Origin: Celoporthe dispersa
Taxonomy: Eukaryota > Ascomycota > Sordariomycetes > Diaporthales > Cryphonectriaceae
Direction of reading: 5' to 3'
DNA: 64,000 bases
Assembly: GCA_016584495.1 (NCBI GenBank)
Contig: WAID01000009.1
Coordinates: 1,364,001-1,428,000 of the forward strand
Shown here: one piece after another, positions 47,354 to 58,849 of the stretch
Layout of the letters: every line of letters begins with the position of its first letter
Position numbering within the stretch: the first letter of the stretch is position 1
Translations under genes and position numbers: made by a program
The notes under the pieces: model-generated
Database searches by the model: none
Told to the model about the DNA's origin: nothing
The model's input: the letters and a program-made list of their open reading frames with translations, nothing else

Positions 47354-50026
47354 TCAGATAATTCGGATCAGATGTTCTCCTGTGGCTTCCCTATACTTGA
47401 ACGGCCACCCTGGCAGTGGCATGTCCTTGCCGCGGTCAGGCTTCATAATCCCGTCGCTGCGCTTCCGCGGGTGCGCCAGCTTGTCGGCCCACGTCGAGAG
47501 CTTGGTCACTCCGATCCGGCGAAACGTGGCTCGCCGCTCCGTCCTGCTTAGGTCCCGCACCTGCTCCTCGTCCTCTGCAGCCTGCTGCAGGAGCAGACAT
47601 ATGATATACTTGGAATCCTCCGAGTCTGTCCTGCTGCCGTATGCGGCGGGGATGCAGTAGGTGTTGTCCGCCTCAAGGATTTGATGGCGCTCCTGGTCGT
47701 CGTGTGGCGAGTCTAGGTAGACATTCCGGTGGGCTTCCTTCTCGAGCCCGGGCCGGTCGACCAGGTGCCAGTAGTACCGTCCCGGCGCGGCCGAGTCTGC
47801 CAGGATCCTGATCTTTCGCAGTCGGCACCACAGCATGACGTGGCCTCCGCTGACGAGACCATACTTGTTTTCTGTGGCGATCGCGACGGAGATGGGAGGC
47901 TCAGGGCTGCAGTCCTGTTTCGAGGCCACCTTGATGAGCAGATCCTGGTCTGTCACCTCCCCGTAGGTCACGCCCTGGCCATCCTGCGCATCGACCGAGG
48001 CCCAAGAAAACGAAGGTGCGCGGTAAAATATCTTTCCGTCGTGTGTCTTGGGACGTTTGGAGGGATGCCGAAACGTACCATCGCTGTGGTCGAAGACGGG
48101 ATCGACGCGCCACAGCAGCTGGCTCTCGAGATAATTGTCCCACAGGCCGGCCACGTACTCGAGAGTATGTCGGTGGAACAAGTGTTTCGTCTTTGGTTGG
48201 TGTAAGATTGTGCCAGACGCGCCCAGGACGTGTGACATTTGTTCGGCGATACCCGAAAGGGCGATGAGCTTGTCTCTGGCATTCGTGAGGTTCAGCCTCG
48301 AATATGTCTCTACTACCCGTGCCCACAGCTCAAAGGCATAGAGGTCGTATTTTGGGATGTGGGCGTCGGGTTCTGGAGCCCTTGGAGTCGAACTTGTCGT
48401 AATTGTTTCCCATGTTTCATCGGATCCAGGCCTTTGACGGGAATCTCTGGTTGGATCCTGTCGTTGCGGAGTCCGAACTTGGGAATGCTCTCGGGATGCC
48501 CCTCCGCCGCCGCAAACGTAGAACACTCCCATGCGATCTGGTCACGGCAAAAGTGCAGGACTCTCGGGGCCATGAGTCGCTCCTGCAGGACCCACGCCCT
48601 CGTGTTGACCGGAGCACGAGTGACGAGCTTGTCCCAGTAGGACGCCTCGACCAAGACGCACCGTCGAATACCTGCAGGCTGCGGAAGGGAAATCACAAGG
48701 GGCTTTTCACCGTGCCAGTCAAGTTTGGCGGTGGCAGGCTCGCGCTCCCTGCGGCCCACCTCCTCAACTGACCAAAACCATCGAAAGAGTGACTTGGTCT
48801 CGGTGGACTCCTTCTGCTCGCCGTTTGTCATCCAACCTCCTCCAAGTTTCGTTCTGCCTGGCAAGCCCCTCTGTGCGTTCTGGCTGTTCAACCTGGGAAT
48901 ACCGTCAACATTCAAGTTGACCTCGTCCTCCCAGAGGACCTTGGGCTCTCGTGCATAGTACAGCCCAGCAAAGCTGTTCGGAGCGGCCGTCGCCGAGATG
49001 TTGAGGTACGCATTCTTGTAGACGCTCTGCATGCGGGCGGACTCGCTCAGCCAGTCCTCTTCATGCTCCGGCCCGCTCTGGATGATACACAGCGAGTCAA
49101 TCCAGACCCAGCCGACCTTGTGCAGCTGCGAGGCAAACTGGATCGCGTCCTGGAACGTCTTGGGCAGCTTCTTGAGCTCGACGCCGCTCCTCAGCTCGTC
49201 CTCGGTCTCGGGGCTGAGGGTGTAAGGCTGCAGGCCGCCCCAGCAGTGGCTCAAGGTGACGTAGCGAGGATTGGTCTTAAGAGCCTCGTCCTCGAGAAAA
49301 TAAGCATCCGTGTCTACGAGGGAGATCCTGGCGCTCTCCACCACCTCGGAAGGCTGGCCGCTCGAGGCTCGGCCATGCTTCTTGCCTTTTGTGGTTCTGC
49401 GTCGATAGTCGGCCAGTTTCAACTGCCCTAGGTCGAGGAGGCGAGTTGGGTACAGTTCTGGGCGTCCCCGCGCGCGACTGCACTCTTGCGACGTGCACTT
49501 CTCATCGCACTGGCTCATCCATGACAGTGCCAGCCTTAGGACCTCGCCTGAGGATGTGGTCGCTGATATGGGAGTTCTGAAAGGTGCGGCTGAGCTGTCT
49601 GGTGTTGATTGACTGTTAACATTGTCTGTATAACTACAGCCGAGAAATTGCGAGGATTGATCAATCAATAGGTTATGACTCACTAGTTTCTTTCAGGACA
49701 AAGGTCTTTTTATGCCAGATAAGGGCCCCTCTAGATCTACCCTCAAGTCTGAAATCCAGCCTGTAGATATCACTCTCCTCAATGTCTTCGACGACGCCCA
49801 GAGCTGCGGTGCTTCGGAAGTCTTTGTTGTCGTCGTCCGTGGACGGGACGCCGCCGAGCCGCTCTGCCCATTCTTCGTCGAGGACACGGCAGATGCCACA
49901 TTGAAGGCGACTTGATGTCTTGAATGTCTTCCAGGAATCGTGGTGTTTGAAAGTCAGATTGTACGTGCCTTTCCACTGCTTGCCCTCCTGTCCCCTGAGC
50001 ATCCCCCAGCACTTGTCGCAGAGCAT
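47354..50026 (-). CDS. HET-domain (heterokaryon incompatibility) protein, one frameshift
   Basis: Two exons, 49684-50026 and 47354-49625, about 871 residues after one base is restored; the 58 bp intron has a GTGAGT donor. Start at 50026 (MLCDKCWGML) fits the family, which often begins with this short Cys-containing motif. HET signatures: YVTLSHCWGG, the WIDSLCIIQ strand, ESARMQSVYKNAYLNISATA and AWVLQERLMAPRVLHF. HET proteins trigger cell death on non-self recognition during hyphal fusion. The frame changes by minus one at about 48425-48445, after DRIQPEIPVK. Downstream, ETYSRLNLTNARDKLIALSG and SFSWASVDAQDG are the usual HET C-terminal region, so the two frames belong together. A missing base in a short run is the simplest cause; a real loss of function is common in this family and cannot be excluded. 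Confidence 0.85.
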
Positions 50027-51056
50027 GGCGACGGGATCTTTTCTTTTTTTTCTTCCCGCCGGAGGTGTCTTGCGTTTGTCGTGCGATAATATGGCATTGA
50101 TTATTAATGCTGTCGCGAGCGGGTAACTTGAGAGCACGCACGCTGACCATGAGAAAGGAGTGAATACTTCTTTGTTTTTGTCTCTTCTTTCCTTTTTCTT
50201 ATCATCCTTAACCAGATGGTCGCCTCCCTGCAATTTCAGATGGACGTTACCCTGGCGTTGTAACCAGGAGATTGTTTTCCATAAAAAGGATTGTGCAGGA
50301 CGTCATCAGATGGATAATTTGGCCCAGCACCGGAACACGGGAAGATACGGCCCAATCACACTGGGACTTGAGCCTCTCGGGCGTTACAACGGCCAGCCGG
50401 AATTTTTGCTTACATGCATCACAGCTGAAAGAGAAAAAAAGGGGAAAAAAAAAGAAGAAAGCCTTTCGCATTTCCCTGCCACCTGGTGCTACAGCAGCAT
50501 TGCTTATTGCTCCCCCAGGTTACAGCATCTGACGGGCTGGTTAGTATCAAGCACACACACACTTGGGAGCTCAGCCTTCGGCCAGCTAACGCCACCGTAC
50601 ACCCTGTAGAAAATGTGTACGGGCTAGGGCTGTTCATAGGGTGCTCGGGATCCCCCGCCCTGTTCTGCAGAACTCGGCATAATGTGGGGTTCATGCATGT
50701 CTCAACCCATAGTACGCGACGCTGGGCTTTTCTACACCTGTAGACAGACGGCTCCACCAGCGGCTGCCTGCGCCTGGGTGTTTGTTGCCTAAGTAGCACA
50801 GTTGGGCTACTTCGTTCTTCACTCTATGGAATATTAAAGCCTGAAAATCTTCAGGACGACCACATTTCATTTTTGTTTTCTTCTCTCATCTCCTCGACTT
50901 TGCCGGCACATGAACCGTCTGGTACACATAGAGCACACGTTTTCTCCCGAGAATCATCACGGGAGAGTGGATCGCCCTGCTACAGTATAAGAATCGAAAC
51001 TGCAGCTGCAAACAAACACCCCAAAAGAGAAAGGAAAAGAAGGAGGGGTGGGTAAA
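50027..51056. other. divergent intergenic stretch
   Basis: About 1 kb between the HET gene and the Nudix gene, which face away from each other, so it should hold both promoters. An A-rich tract lies at 50431-50460. No gene seen. Confidence 0.5.
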
Positions 51057-52049
51057 ATGGCTAGGTCGCTGCCAGCCATCTCCTGGAAGGAAGACAAGCT
51101 AGATTTCTTCGGCAAAGAAGTCACTCTCTACCTGCCCAGCACGATCACCAAAGACGAGCTAGATAACCACAAGGCCTTCCGGGACTGGAAACATGCGCTG
51201 CACGAAAACCTCTCTGCCCAGGAGAGCGATGAGAAGCACCCGTTCCACGCACACCCGTACAGCCTCCGGTCTGTCGAGATTCAATCCGTGGATCGGTTTC
51301 CGCCCAAGAACATCGTAGGCTTTGTCAAGCTGAACGCGCGCATAGAGCGGGACCCAATGCCGGACGACGACGCACCGGGACAGCGGGCGCCGCGGGTCCC
51401 CAAGACGCTGCCCGGAATTGCCTTCCTCCGCGGGGGCAGCGTGGCCATGTTGATGATCCTCAAGCCCAGGGACTCGCGCGATGAGCGCTACGTGGTGCTG
51501 ACGGAACAGCCGCGCATTCCCAGCGGCTCGCTGCGCTTTCTGGAGATCCCGGCTGGCATGCTCGACGCCGAGAACAACTTCAAGGGGAAGGTGGCCGACG
51601 AGATCGAAGAGGAGACCGGGTTCCGCATCCCTCCTGCAGAGCTCATCGACATGACCGCTCTGGCCCTGAAGGAGACTGGTCACTCGGAGAAGAACAGCCT
51701 GCAGACCGCCATGTACGCCAGCCCTGGCGGGTGTGACGAGTACATCGCACTGTTCCTGTGGGAGAAGGACCTGGACCGGCAGGAGATCGAGGACCTCAAG
51801 GGCAAGCTTACAGGCGAGAGGGCCCAGGACGAGTCCATCACCCTTCACGTTCGGGCGTACGAGGATCTGTGGAAGGAGGGCGCCCGTGACGCAAAGACTC
51901 TGGCGGCCTGGGCGCTGTATGAAGGTCTCAACAGGTCGGGGGAGCTGCAGAAATATCAGAAGCGGAAGAGGGAGAGCAGCTCGAGCGGCTCTTCGATAAG
52001 CGATGCTGTGCGAGGCCACAAGGCTGTGAAAACTAAATCAGGCGATTGA
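51057..52049 (+). CDS. Nudix hydrolase, ADP-sugar pyrophosphatase-like
   Basis: A 330-residue intronless protein. The ATG at 51057 (MARSLPAISW) was chosen over an upstream GTG. The Nudix region lies around residues 155-200: LTEQPRIPSGSLRFLEIPAG followed by the box from GMLDAE to EIEEETGF. This matches the ADP-sugar/NUDT14-like branch, which hydrolyses ADP-ribose or ADP-glucose to AMP and sugar phosphate with Mg2+. In the box the usual Arg before EIEEETG is Asp (VADEIEEETG), while the metal-binding Glu residues are kept. The N-terminal 130 residues are an extra domain present in fungal relatives, and the C-terminus is a basic, Ser-rich tail (KYQKRKRESSSSG). Intact. Confidence 0.85.
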   Translation: MARSLPAISWKEDKLDFFGKEVTLYLPSTITKDELDNHKAFRDWKHALHENLSAQESDEKHPFHAHPYSLRSVEIQSVDRFPPKNIVGFVKLNARIERDPMPDDDAPGQRAPRVPKTLPGIAFLRGGSVAMLMILKPRDSRDERYVVLTEQPRIPSGSLRFLEIPAGMLDAENNFKGKVADEIEEETGFRIPPAELIDMTALALKETGHSEKNSLQTAMYASPGGCDEYIALFLWEKDLDRQEIEDLKGKLTGERAQDESITLHVRAYEDLWKEGARDAKTLAAWALYEGLNRSGELQKYQKRKRESSSSGSSISDAVRGHKAVKTKSGD

Positions 52050-52763
52050 TGGCTGTTGTTCTCCATATCGGACAGAGTCCAAAGGTGCTGGATGATGCAG
52101 CAATGACTGGCAAGGCGCATGTAAAGAGATGAGAGGCAGTAGTAGAAGGGGTAATATGGAGGCAGAGCGTATAGAACTCCGATTGAACAAGCCCTCTCCT
52201 TTGCCCCTGGGCTCCTAGAGCTTGGCTTTCATATAATATGATCGTGGAACTGAAACCTATGCATGAACCGTGCCTGTATTCAGCGCTAATCAAACAAAAC
52301 TGGATGTAAAAATTGTGCTCGGTAGCATCATCCTCGTCGTCCTCATCAGCCTCATTGTGCATAAGATCCAAAACGAAATTCTCATCATCAGAGTCGGGAG
52401 GAGTCATTATCCTGGGCTTCTTGGAGAGCCCTGTTCTCCTTGGTGCTGCCCTGGAATCATCGCTCTTGCCGGATCGCTTGTTGGACTGAGTTTGTGGCTT
52501 GCGTAGGACGAGAGGGATCTTGAAAAGTTATTTGATTGGCGTGAACTCTTCTATTCTGAAACGAAGGACCTACTTCTTATCACCAGCCTCCCCCCCTTCT
52601 TCTCCTTGCCCTCCTTCTCCTTTTGCGGCTCTGACTTGTCATCAAGAGCGACGACACGACCATCCTTGAGCATCATCGTATGCAAATCGATGAGCCTCCC
52701 AGCTTTGTTCCACGATTTTGTGCCGTCGTCATTGTGGTTGGGGACTTTGATATTGCTCGCGCC
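52033..52763 (-). CDS. hypothetical acidic protein, 5' part unresolved
   Basis: Two exons can be supported: 52584-52763 and 52518 downwards, joined by a 65 bp intron (GTGATA ... TTCAAG) that keeps phase. The first reads GTKSWNKAGRLIDLHTMMLK then a Lys/Glu-rich stretch; the second reads IPLVLRKPQTQSNKRSGK, KKPRIMTPPDSDDENFVLDL and an acidic run (EADEDDEDDA). The frame stays open to 52033, but the last 80 codons look non-coding, so the real end may lie near 52290 after another intron. The start is not found; an acceptor at 52764 suggests at least one more exon upstream. The acidic and basic mix suggests a nuclear protein. No family recognised. It would converge on the Nudix gene. Confidence 0.4.
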
Positions 52764-53300
52764 CTGCCCTTACCGCCCTTCGGGAGAGGTTAGAGGTGCG
52801 AGCCTCCTCAGACCCAATGCACCGCCTCTTCTAGATGTTGTTTCACTGGCTCTTAACGCCTTACAACATAGCAAGCTACCAGTCAGAGACGGATGGCCAT
52901 GGACAGCCTGGAACCTCAGGGTCTAACAGCTACCGAGACGGTCAGGCTGACACCTCAGGCAGCTCCGAGGCTCCTTCAGTCCAGCTCTGCGGTCAGGACA
53001 TGGGCACAGCCTCATCTATTCTATTGAGCAACTAGACCGCGCTAAAGTGCAAGTGCGGGATGAGAAATGTGTGGAAGAGCCCGTAGTTGACGGCCAGCGG
53101 CCTTTAGAATCCACTCCGATCACATCAAGACCTAGTCGTATAACAGCAAGCGAAGGAGAACAAGGTCAATTATCCGGCTCGGGTCTATCCCATTCCTAGA
53201 AGGTTGAAGGAAACTCTTCTTGATAGATGCTACTCTATTGCCGAAGACGCAAAACAAAATAAAACCACGACTACACGTAAACAGTGTATGACGCCCTGCT
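52764..53300. other. stretch with possible unresolved 5' exon
   Basis: About 540 bases. A minus-strand frame near 52790-52930 is open and might belong to the hypothetical gene at 52033-52763, but I cannot define its ends. Confidence 0.3.
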
Positions 53301-54412
53301 TCAAGCCTCCAAGAACCCAGCTGTCGTCTTCAGAACGTCATCCATCCTATGGACAACCAGACTGAGGTGCGCCTCCTCCTCATCCACTCTCAAGTCCATC
53401 GCCGGCACTGCCTCGGCCACCTTCTTCACCATCGCCACGGGGACATTCATGTCACTGCCGCCGTGCCAGGCCACAACCGGCGTCTTTCCGCCCTCCCCCT
53501 TCCTCCCAATCTGCAGTTCCTCCAGCCTGAAGCCCCAGTCGCGCCCGTACAGCGCCGCGTCCTATCGAGCATTATGAGAAAGTCAATAAACACGATCTGA
53601 TGATTCGGGTACATAAGATTCTTTTTGTTCATATAAATTCGTAAGCTCACCATTGCGGCCCCTGTCGGTCCCTCCGGCGTCTCCATCGCGCCCCGCAGAC
53701 TATTGATTATCGCCGTGCGGATGCCGGCCTCATCATTCTCGATTACGACGCGGTCTCTATCGGGCCGGCCCTCGTACATCTTGACCGTCATGTCCTCGAG
53801 CTCCTTTGTGCTCTTGGTCCGTGTGGCTTTGCCCACCGCAACCTCGAACACCTTGGCCACCATCCACGTCGGCAAGTAAGGCCCCGCGAAGCCCAGGAGG
53901 AACCGGTTTGTGAGCATCATGCCCGCCGTGCCGAAGGAGAGAGGAAACAGGCCGCTCAGGATGCCAACGCCGGCAAGGCGGTCGCGAGGGATGACGTACG
54001 GCGACGAGTCTTGTCCTCCATCCGCGCTGTCGTCCGAATCACCACCGGGTTGCTTCTCTTTGGCCGCGATACAGGCAAAGGCGAACGGTGCACCCCCGCT
54101 CAGGCCCAGGATGGCGAAGCGCGGGATGTGGAGGTGATCGGCCAGGGAGAGGACGTCGGCGGCAAAGGAGACGAGTGTACGTTTCGGGTCGTGCGTGGAC
54201 CCGGAGTAGCCTGGGCGTGTCAGCGCGATGATGCGCAAGCCGCGAGCCTTGGCCGGGGAAGACAAGGGTTCGGCCTCGAAGTGAGAGCCGGGAAAGCCAT
54301 GGAAGTAAAGGAGAGTGGGCGCGTCGGCGCTGTCGTGACCGTAGATGCCGTAGGCCAGGGTGCGGCCGTCTGGGAGAGTGTGGTGTCTCGTCGTCTCGGT
54401 CGGGAGAGCCAT
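53301..54412 (-). CDS. alpha/beta hydrolase
   Basis: Two exons, 53651-54412 and 53301-53561, joined by an 89 bp intron in phase 0, giving 340 residues. Start at 54412 (MALPTETTRHHTLPDGRTLA) because the domain begins there; the frame is open further upstream but that part does not look like the family. The oxyanion motif is HGFPGSHFEAE and the nucleophile elbow is GLSGGAPFA (Gly-x-Ser-x-Gly). The acid is probably the Asp in HGGSDMNVP and the catalytic His is in EEAHLSLVVH, so the triad is complete. A cap region lies between residues about 150 and 250. No signal peptide, so probably cytosolic. Substrate unknown; similar proteins are annotated only as esterases or hydrolases. Confidence 0.85.
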
Positions 54413-55428
54413 TTTTGGTTTGGGAATGATAGTCCGTAAAAAATCCGCTTCACAGAGCGATGAGTATGCAGGTCGATCCAAGTCCTCACAGGTGAAGTCT
54501 TTTGTGGTCTGCGAGAAGACCCGTGGGAAGAGGCTCCACACATGAATCCTGCGGGAGCTGACATTTCTTGGAGAAGAGTGGGCGTAATGATTGAGGAGCT
54601 TGTCAAAAGAACGAGCAAGAAAATAAGCTAAAATAAATCCACGGCTGCTTATCCTGGAGCAAGCAAACACAATGGCTCTAGCAGTTCTTCCTAGACGCCA
54701 GCTCTGATGGTGTAAGTACAGCTCTTCCACAACTCATACCTTGGTGCGCGAGACGCCTCTTGCAGTTCTGACACATAAATTGTTTGTTTCGTTCTTGTCT
54801 CTGGATTAGGTTGTAAACGTTCAATATAATGAAATATTAAAATATACGAAACCGCTCCACTAATTTTGCTTTACTACGGCCCTTCGCAAGCTATAAAGAG
54901 TAAGCCAAATTTCTTTTGTATATTTTTATCCATGTCTTAGGGTGCTTAATTCAATTGCTAGCTGGGGAGCGAAGGGGGTGAAGCGGCCAAAGGATCAACG
55001 GAGTGGATGCCATAGGAGAAGCAGCTTTTTGCCACTTTATTATTATTATTATTATTATTTTATACATTCAAAGTGCCAGTTGATAGCTGCGAGTACTTTG
55101 AGCAGCAACGTGTCGGCTGTGGTCCTCTCAAATCTCGAGATCACAGCGTAATATTAATCCTCCACCTAATTATTGAAGGGAGCGATTCGCATTGAAACCA
55201 GTATACAGTAAAAATTGGACAAATCATTTAGATCTTATGCCCTCTGTTCATCTACGTCATTGGAATTGTATTCAACAACTATAGAGAGATTGTTCTTAAT
55301 GAGCTTATATTCAAGTCGCTATGATATAATTATCCCGTACTTGTACAAGTAATTACATGTGCCAAGCCAAAGATCATGGCACACCACACCTGTAAGAACC
55401 CGTATTGTGTATATATACAACAGGACCC
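54413..55428. other. intergenic stretch
   Basis: About 1 kb upstream of the hydrolase and downstream of GH54, AT-rich in part, with a (TTA)n tract at about 55037-55060. No gene seen. Confidence 0.5.
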
Positions 55429-56934
55429 TCAAGAAGCGAAGCCGGAAATGATCTCAAAGCTCACATCGTCATTAAACGAGGCGGTAGCGTCAAACGTGTC
55501 CACACCACCATTGCTGGCAACGTACAGCACATTGTCGTAGTGGCGGAACCAGCGGGTCGGGTAGCTCCAGGACCGGATCGAGTTGCCCTCGCCGTTCAGG
55601 GCGGCCATGGGGCAGAAGGTGGCGTCCTCGTAGAACTGCTTGGTGCCGTCGTCGGCGTTGAGCAGGAGCTCGAAGTCGTAGTGCCTGATGTAGCTCCCCG
55701 GGGTGTCGACGGACTCGAAGGAGAAGCAGGCGCTGTTGCCCAGGCCGGTCTGGACAGTCCAGCTGGCCTCTTCCTTCAGGGTGGTGCTGCTGGACGAGTT
55801 CACCACCTGGGTGTTCACCGTCGTGCTGGTATGCGCGATGTAGCGCGTCGTGTAGCCGGGCGTAGTGACGTGAAACGAGATGGCCTCGCCGACGGTCAGC
55901 GCCGGGCCGCTAGTAAGCGAGGTGGTGGCGTAGCCCGCTGCCACGATGTTGGCCTGCACGGAGCTCTCTACAGTGTCGGATGGATAACCTGTGGTCATGA
56001 CGCCCTCGTAGAAGGTGCCCTGTGCGCCATTGCTGTTGTCACCGCCAATCCCCAAGATTATAGAACCCTCTTTATACATGGGATTATATCCAGAAGGGCG
56101 CACGCCGCTGTAGTACGTCGACAGCGAGCCAGAGGCAGCGTTGGCGCCGCGGATAGCCCACTCGTTGGACTCTCCCTTGACAACAGCCGTGACAAAGCGG
56201 TAGTCGATGGACGCGTCGGCAGAGTTGTAGCCAGTGCTGGAACCAGAAAACAAGTTGTTCTCGAGATCCGCCATGATCCAGGGCCCGTCGCCAGAGCCGT
56301 AACCCCAGACGGTGCAGTCACCATAGTAGATGGCCTCCATGTGGCCATCGCCCGTGTCGGTGTTGCTGGTCTCGGCGTTGCCGTAGTCGAAGCAGCAGGC
56401 GCTGTTGTAGTGGGTTCCGTCGAGGACGGCGTACATGCCCTCGGCCGCGTCGCCTGTGGCTATGTCGCTGGTGGAATCGATGCGGTAGCCGGTGCCAGGC
56501 GAGATGAAGACGCCGTACGCCTTCTCACCGTTCAGAGTGACTGGCGCGCCGATTGCGCTGGCCAGGTTGTCGTAGCCATCGACATCTGGGCCGTCGAAGC
56601 CGCCGGGCGGAGCTTGGGTGAGGTGGTTCCCGTGGCCACTCTGGTCGTAGATGACGGTGATGAGGCACGTGGTGTTTGCGCAGAAGGTGTCCTGGGCAGC
56701 GGCATTGGCCACACCGCCGGCCGACAGAGGCGAGATGGTGGTCGTGGCGCCGTCCGAGCCTCGTGATATCTCGTACAGCTCGCCTGTGTAGGCGCTGTAC
56801 AGAGCGCGGGTAGTGCTGTGCGCGGCGACGCAGGGTGTGCCGCCCGAGGAGTACAGGTCACAGGGCCCAGCGGCGACAAGAGAAAACGAAGCCGTGGCAG
56901 CAAGGCCTAGGCTCAGTCTTGAGAACACCTGCAT
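55429..56934 (-). CDS. abfB: GH54 alpha-L-arabinofuranosidase with CBM42
   Basis: A 501-residue intronless secreted enzyme. The start at 56934 (MQVFSRLSLGLAATASFSLV) gives a clean signal peptide before GPCDLYSSGGTPCVAAHSTT, the conserved mature N-terminus of GH54; an upstream ATG at 56952 would add six residues. GH54 removes terminal arabinose from arabinoxylan and arabinan. The nucleophile Glu lies in DLENNLFSG and the acid/base Asp in GIGGDNSNG, by comparison with AbfB. The catalytic domain runs to about residue 335; the rest is a beta-trefoil CBM42 arabinose-binding module (SFHVTTPGYTTRYIAH, SFESVDTPGSYIRHYDFEL, SWSYPTRWFRHYD). Family length about 500, so complete. It suggests the organism uses plant cell wall. 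No frameshift. Confidence 0.95.
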   Translation of the reverse strand: MQVFSRLSLGLAATASFSLVAAGPCDLYSSGGTPCVAAHSTTRALYSAYTGELYEISRGSDGATTTISPLSAGGVANAAAQDTFCANTTCLITVIYDQSGHGNHLTQAPPGGFDGPDVDGYDNLASAIGAPVTLNGEKAYGVFISPGTGYRIDSTSDIATGDAAEGMYAVLDGTHYNSACCFDYGNAETSNTDTGDGHMEAIYYGDCTVWGYGSGDGPWIMADLENNLFSGSSTGYNSADASIDYRFVTAVVKGESNEWAIRGANAASGSLSTYYSGVRPSGYNPMYKEGSIILGIGGDNSNGAQGTFYEGVMTTGYPSDTVESSVQANIVAAGYATTSLTSGPALTVGEAISFHVTTPGYTTRYIAHTSTTVNTQVVNSSSSTTLKEEASWTVQTGLGNSACFSFESVDTPGSYIRHYDFELLLNADDGTKQFYEDATFCPMAALNGEGNSIRSWSYPTRWFRHYDNVLYVASNGGVDTFDATASFNDDVSFEIISGFAS

Positions 56935-58849
56935 GTCTGATAATATGGACAATTATTTACCCTCGGACGAGAAATTCTAGACGGCTCATCGGTGTCAGGA
57001 GAGCTGCATCATCAGGCCCTTGTGCCGCACGATGGTGATGTCTATTTAGTCCTTCTTATGAATATCTCTACTGAATTACCTAGGCACGCTTCACGTGTTC
57101 ACATGTCCTTGGTCGCAGGGTGCATACGGTAAGTGCGCGTGTGCATTTGACCCGAGAAGGCCAAAGCGCATTGTTCAGCTGATTGTTACCTACCGTATTT
57201 TCTCGTGGCTGGAGCTGTTGCGACATTCCTATTACGTCCCTGTGCCGACGACCTGGAATTGTGAATGAGTCGTGTGCGCACCTTTTGGGTGCTAAGGGTA
57301 CTGGAGGTGGACAGTATCCAGCATGAGCGTACCAAGGATTTTCCAATAGCATTGAGCATAAGGGATTAAAGGCAATGGTAAGGCATACAAGCGAGCCAAT
57401 TAGAAAAAGGCTTGGTAGGGTGGTAATTTTGGGCCAAGGTGGCACGTGTTACCCAAGTGCCGGGAATTTCCTCCAATTATTATGGTTGGTGTTTACCGTC
57501 CTGACGAGGGTAAGGAGAAGCGCCATGGGGGCCGGAAAGAAAGGGTCCGTCGATAGTGCTGTTGCTCTACTCCGCCTCCTCGTGACACAATTGTGAAAGC
57601 TGCATTCTCGCGAGCATCAGAGGTGGAATATAGCTTTCCGCTCAGCGCATCCTGAAATTACCAGTCGAACCAGGACTCTTGAACAATGCCTTTTTCAATA
57701 CTATCTGTGATCAAAAAAAGTTAAGAGAAAGAAAATGGAAGAAAAAATCATCCTGAACAAGACGGCGGAGTATCTGACGAGGGCAAGCCGGCCTGGGAAT
57801 AAATACCACCCAAGCCCGTGATTGGTGGTGATTTGATCACACGGAGCCCAAGCCAACCCCGCCCAATCCAGAAGCTACGGTTGACCCGTGTCCTCGCCTT
57901 TTCGAGCCTCACTACCATGTCGAGCAGAAGGAGCTCACTTTCTTCTTCGAAATGCTCAAAGCAAGGCAGAGCACCTTGACTGAGAGCACCGAAACTAGGT
58001 CCTTGTTGCCGGGGGCAGGAAGGTGGTTATTAATATGTAGGTCTCAACCACAGACGCCATGTGATCAGAAAGCCTGCGGCGGGCTTTGTTTTGGTGCGCG
58101 TTACAATCTAGCAAGGGGTTGCGACGTATCAAAACTTCACTGAATTGTTGTTCGCAGCTGGAAATGGTACAGAATGGGTCTGCGCCCTCGATAGAAGAGA
58201 ACCTGGAGGTCAATTATCAGTCTAGAGCTCGTTGGCAAAGACCTAGCACCGAGGACCACTGCAGAAAATAGAGCTCTCAATTACGACAAAAGTCCCGAGA
58301 GACGCAGGACACTTAGACGTTTTACCAAAAGAACATCTGAATGATTTTTCAATTTACGTTTTCCACTTGTCAATTGGTTAGAATGATTGAGTACTAGCTC
58401 ATTGACTTCACAACGGGGAAACACTTTCAATTGGAGTGCTGAGAAGTTTCGAAGTACTACGGTTGCTGAGATAAGACACAAGAGACAAAACAATTGGTAG
58501 CAGGGCCTGAATGTAATAAGTCATTGGCTCGAATAGCAGTGTAAGATAAGGTACAATGGTACAGTACTTCTAGCCGGAGAGGGATCAAAAATGTTATTAT
58601 TTAATTGCTTGGGCAAGTAGTTGGTAGCCCTTCAATCAATGAGTATAATCATTGCTTGCGTTCGTACTGAAAGCAGTTGTCAAGACACGCGTCAATTTGA
58701 ACAAATTATTTATTGAGCAGCGCTGGATGATATGCTCCGCTAGCATGCAGAAGTTAGTCCAAATAACAGGAGACTCTGCAACGCTGTGCATCATAAATGC
58801 AACATGAGAGATTGTTTGATTATTAATTATCAAACTATTCAGCTGAAGA
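56935..58849. other. intergenic stretch grading into AT-rich DNA
   Basis: About 1.9 kb downstream of the GH54 start, so including its promoter. GC content falls gradually after about 58.3 kb. Short frames only; no supported gene. Confidence 0.5.

Noticed and set aside
51159..52019. 286-codon minus-strand frame
   Set aside because: Antisense shadow of the Nudix gene.
55405..56766. 453-codon plus-strand frame
   Set aside because: Antisense shadow of the GH54 gene; Val/Gly-rich without domains.
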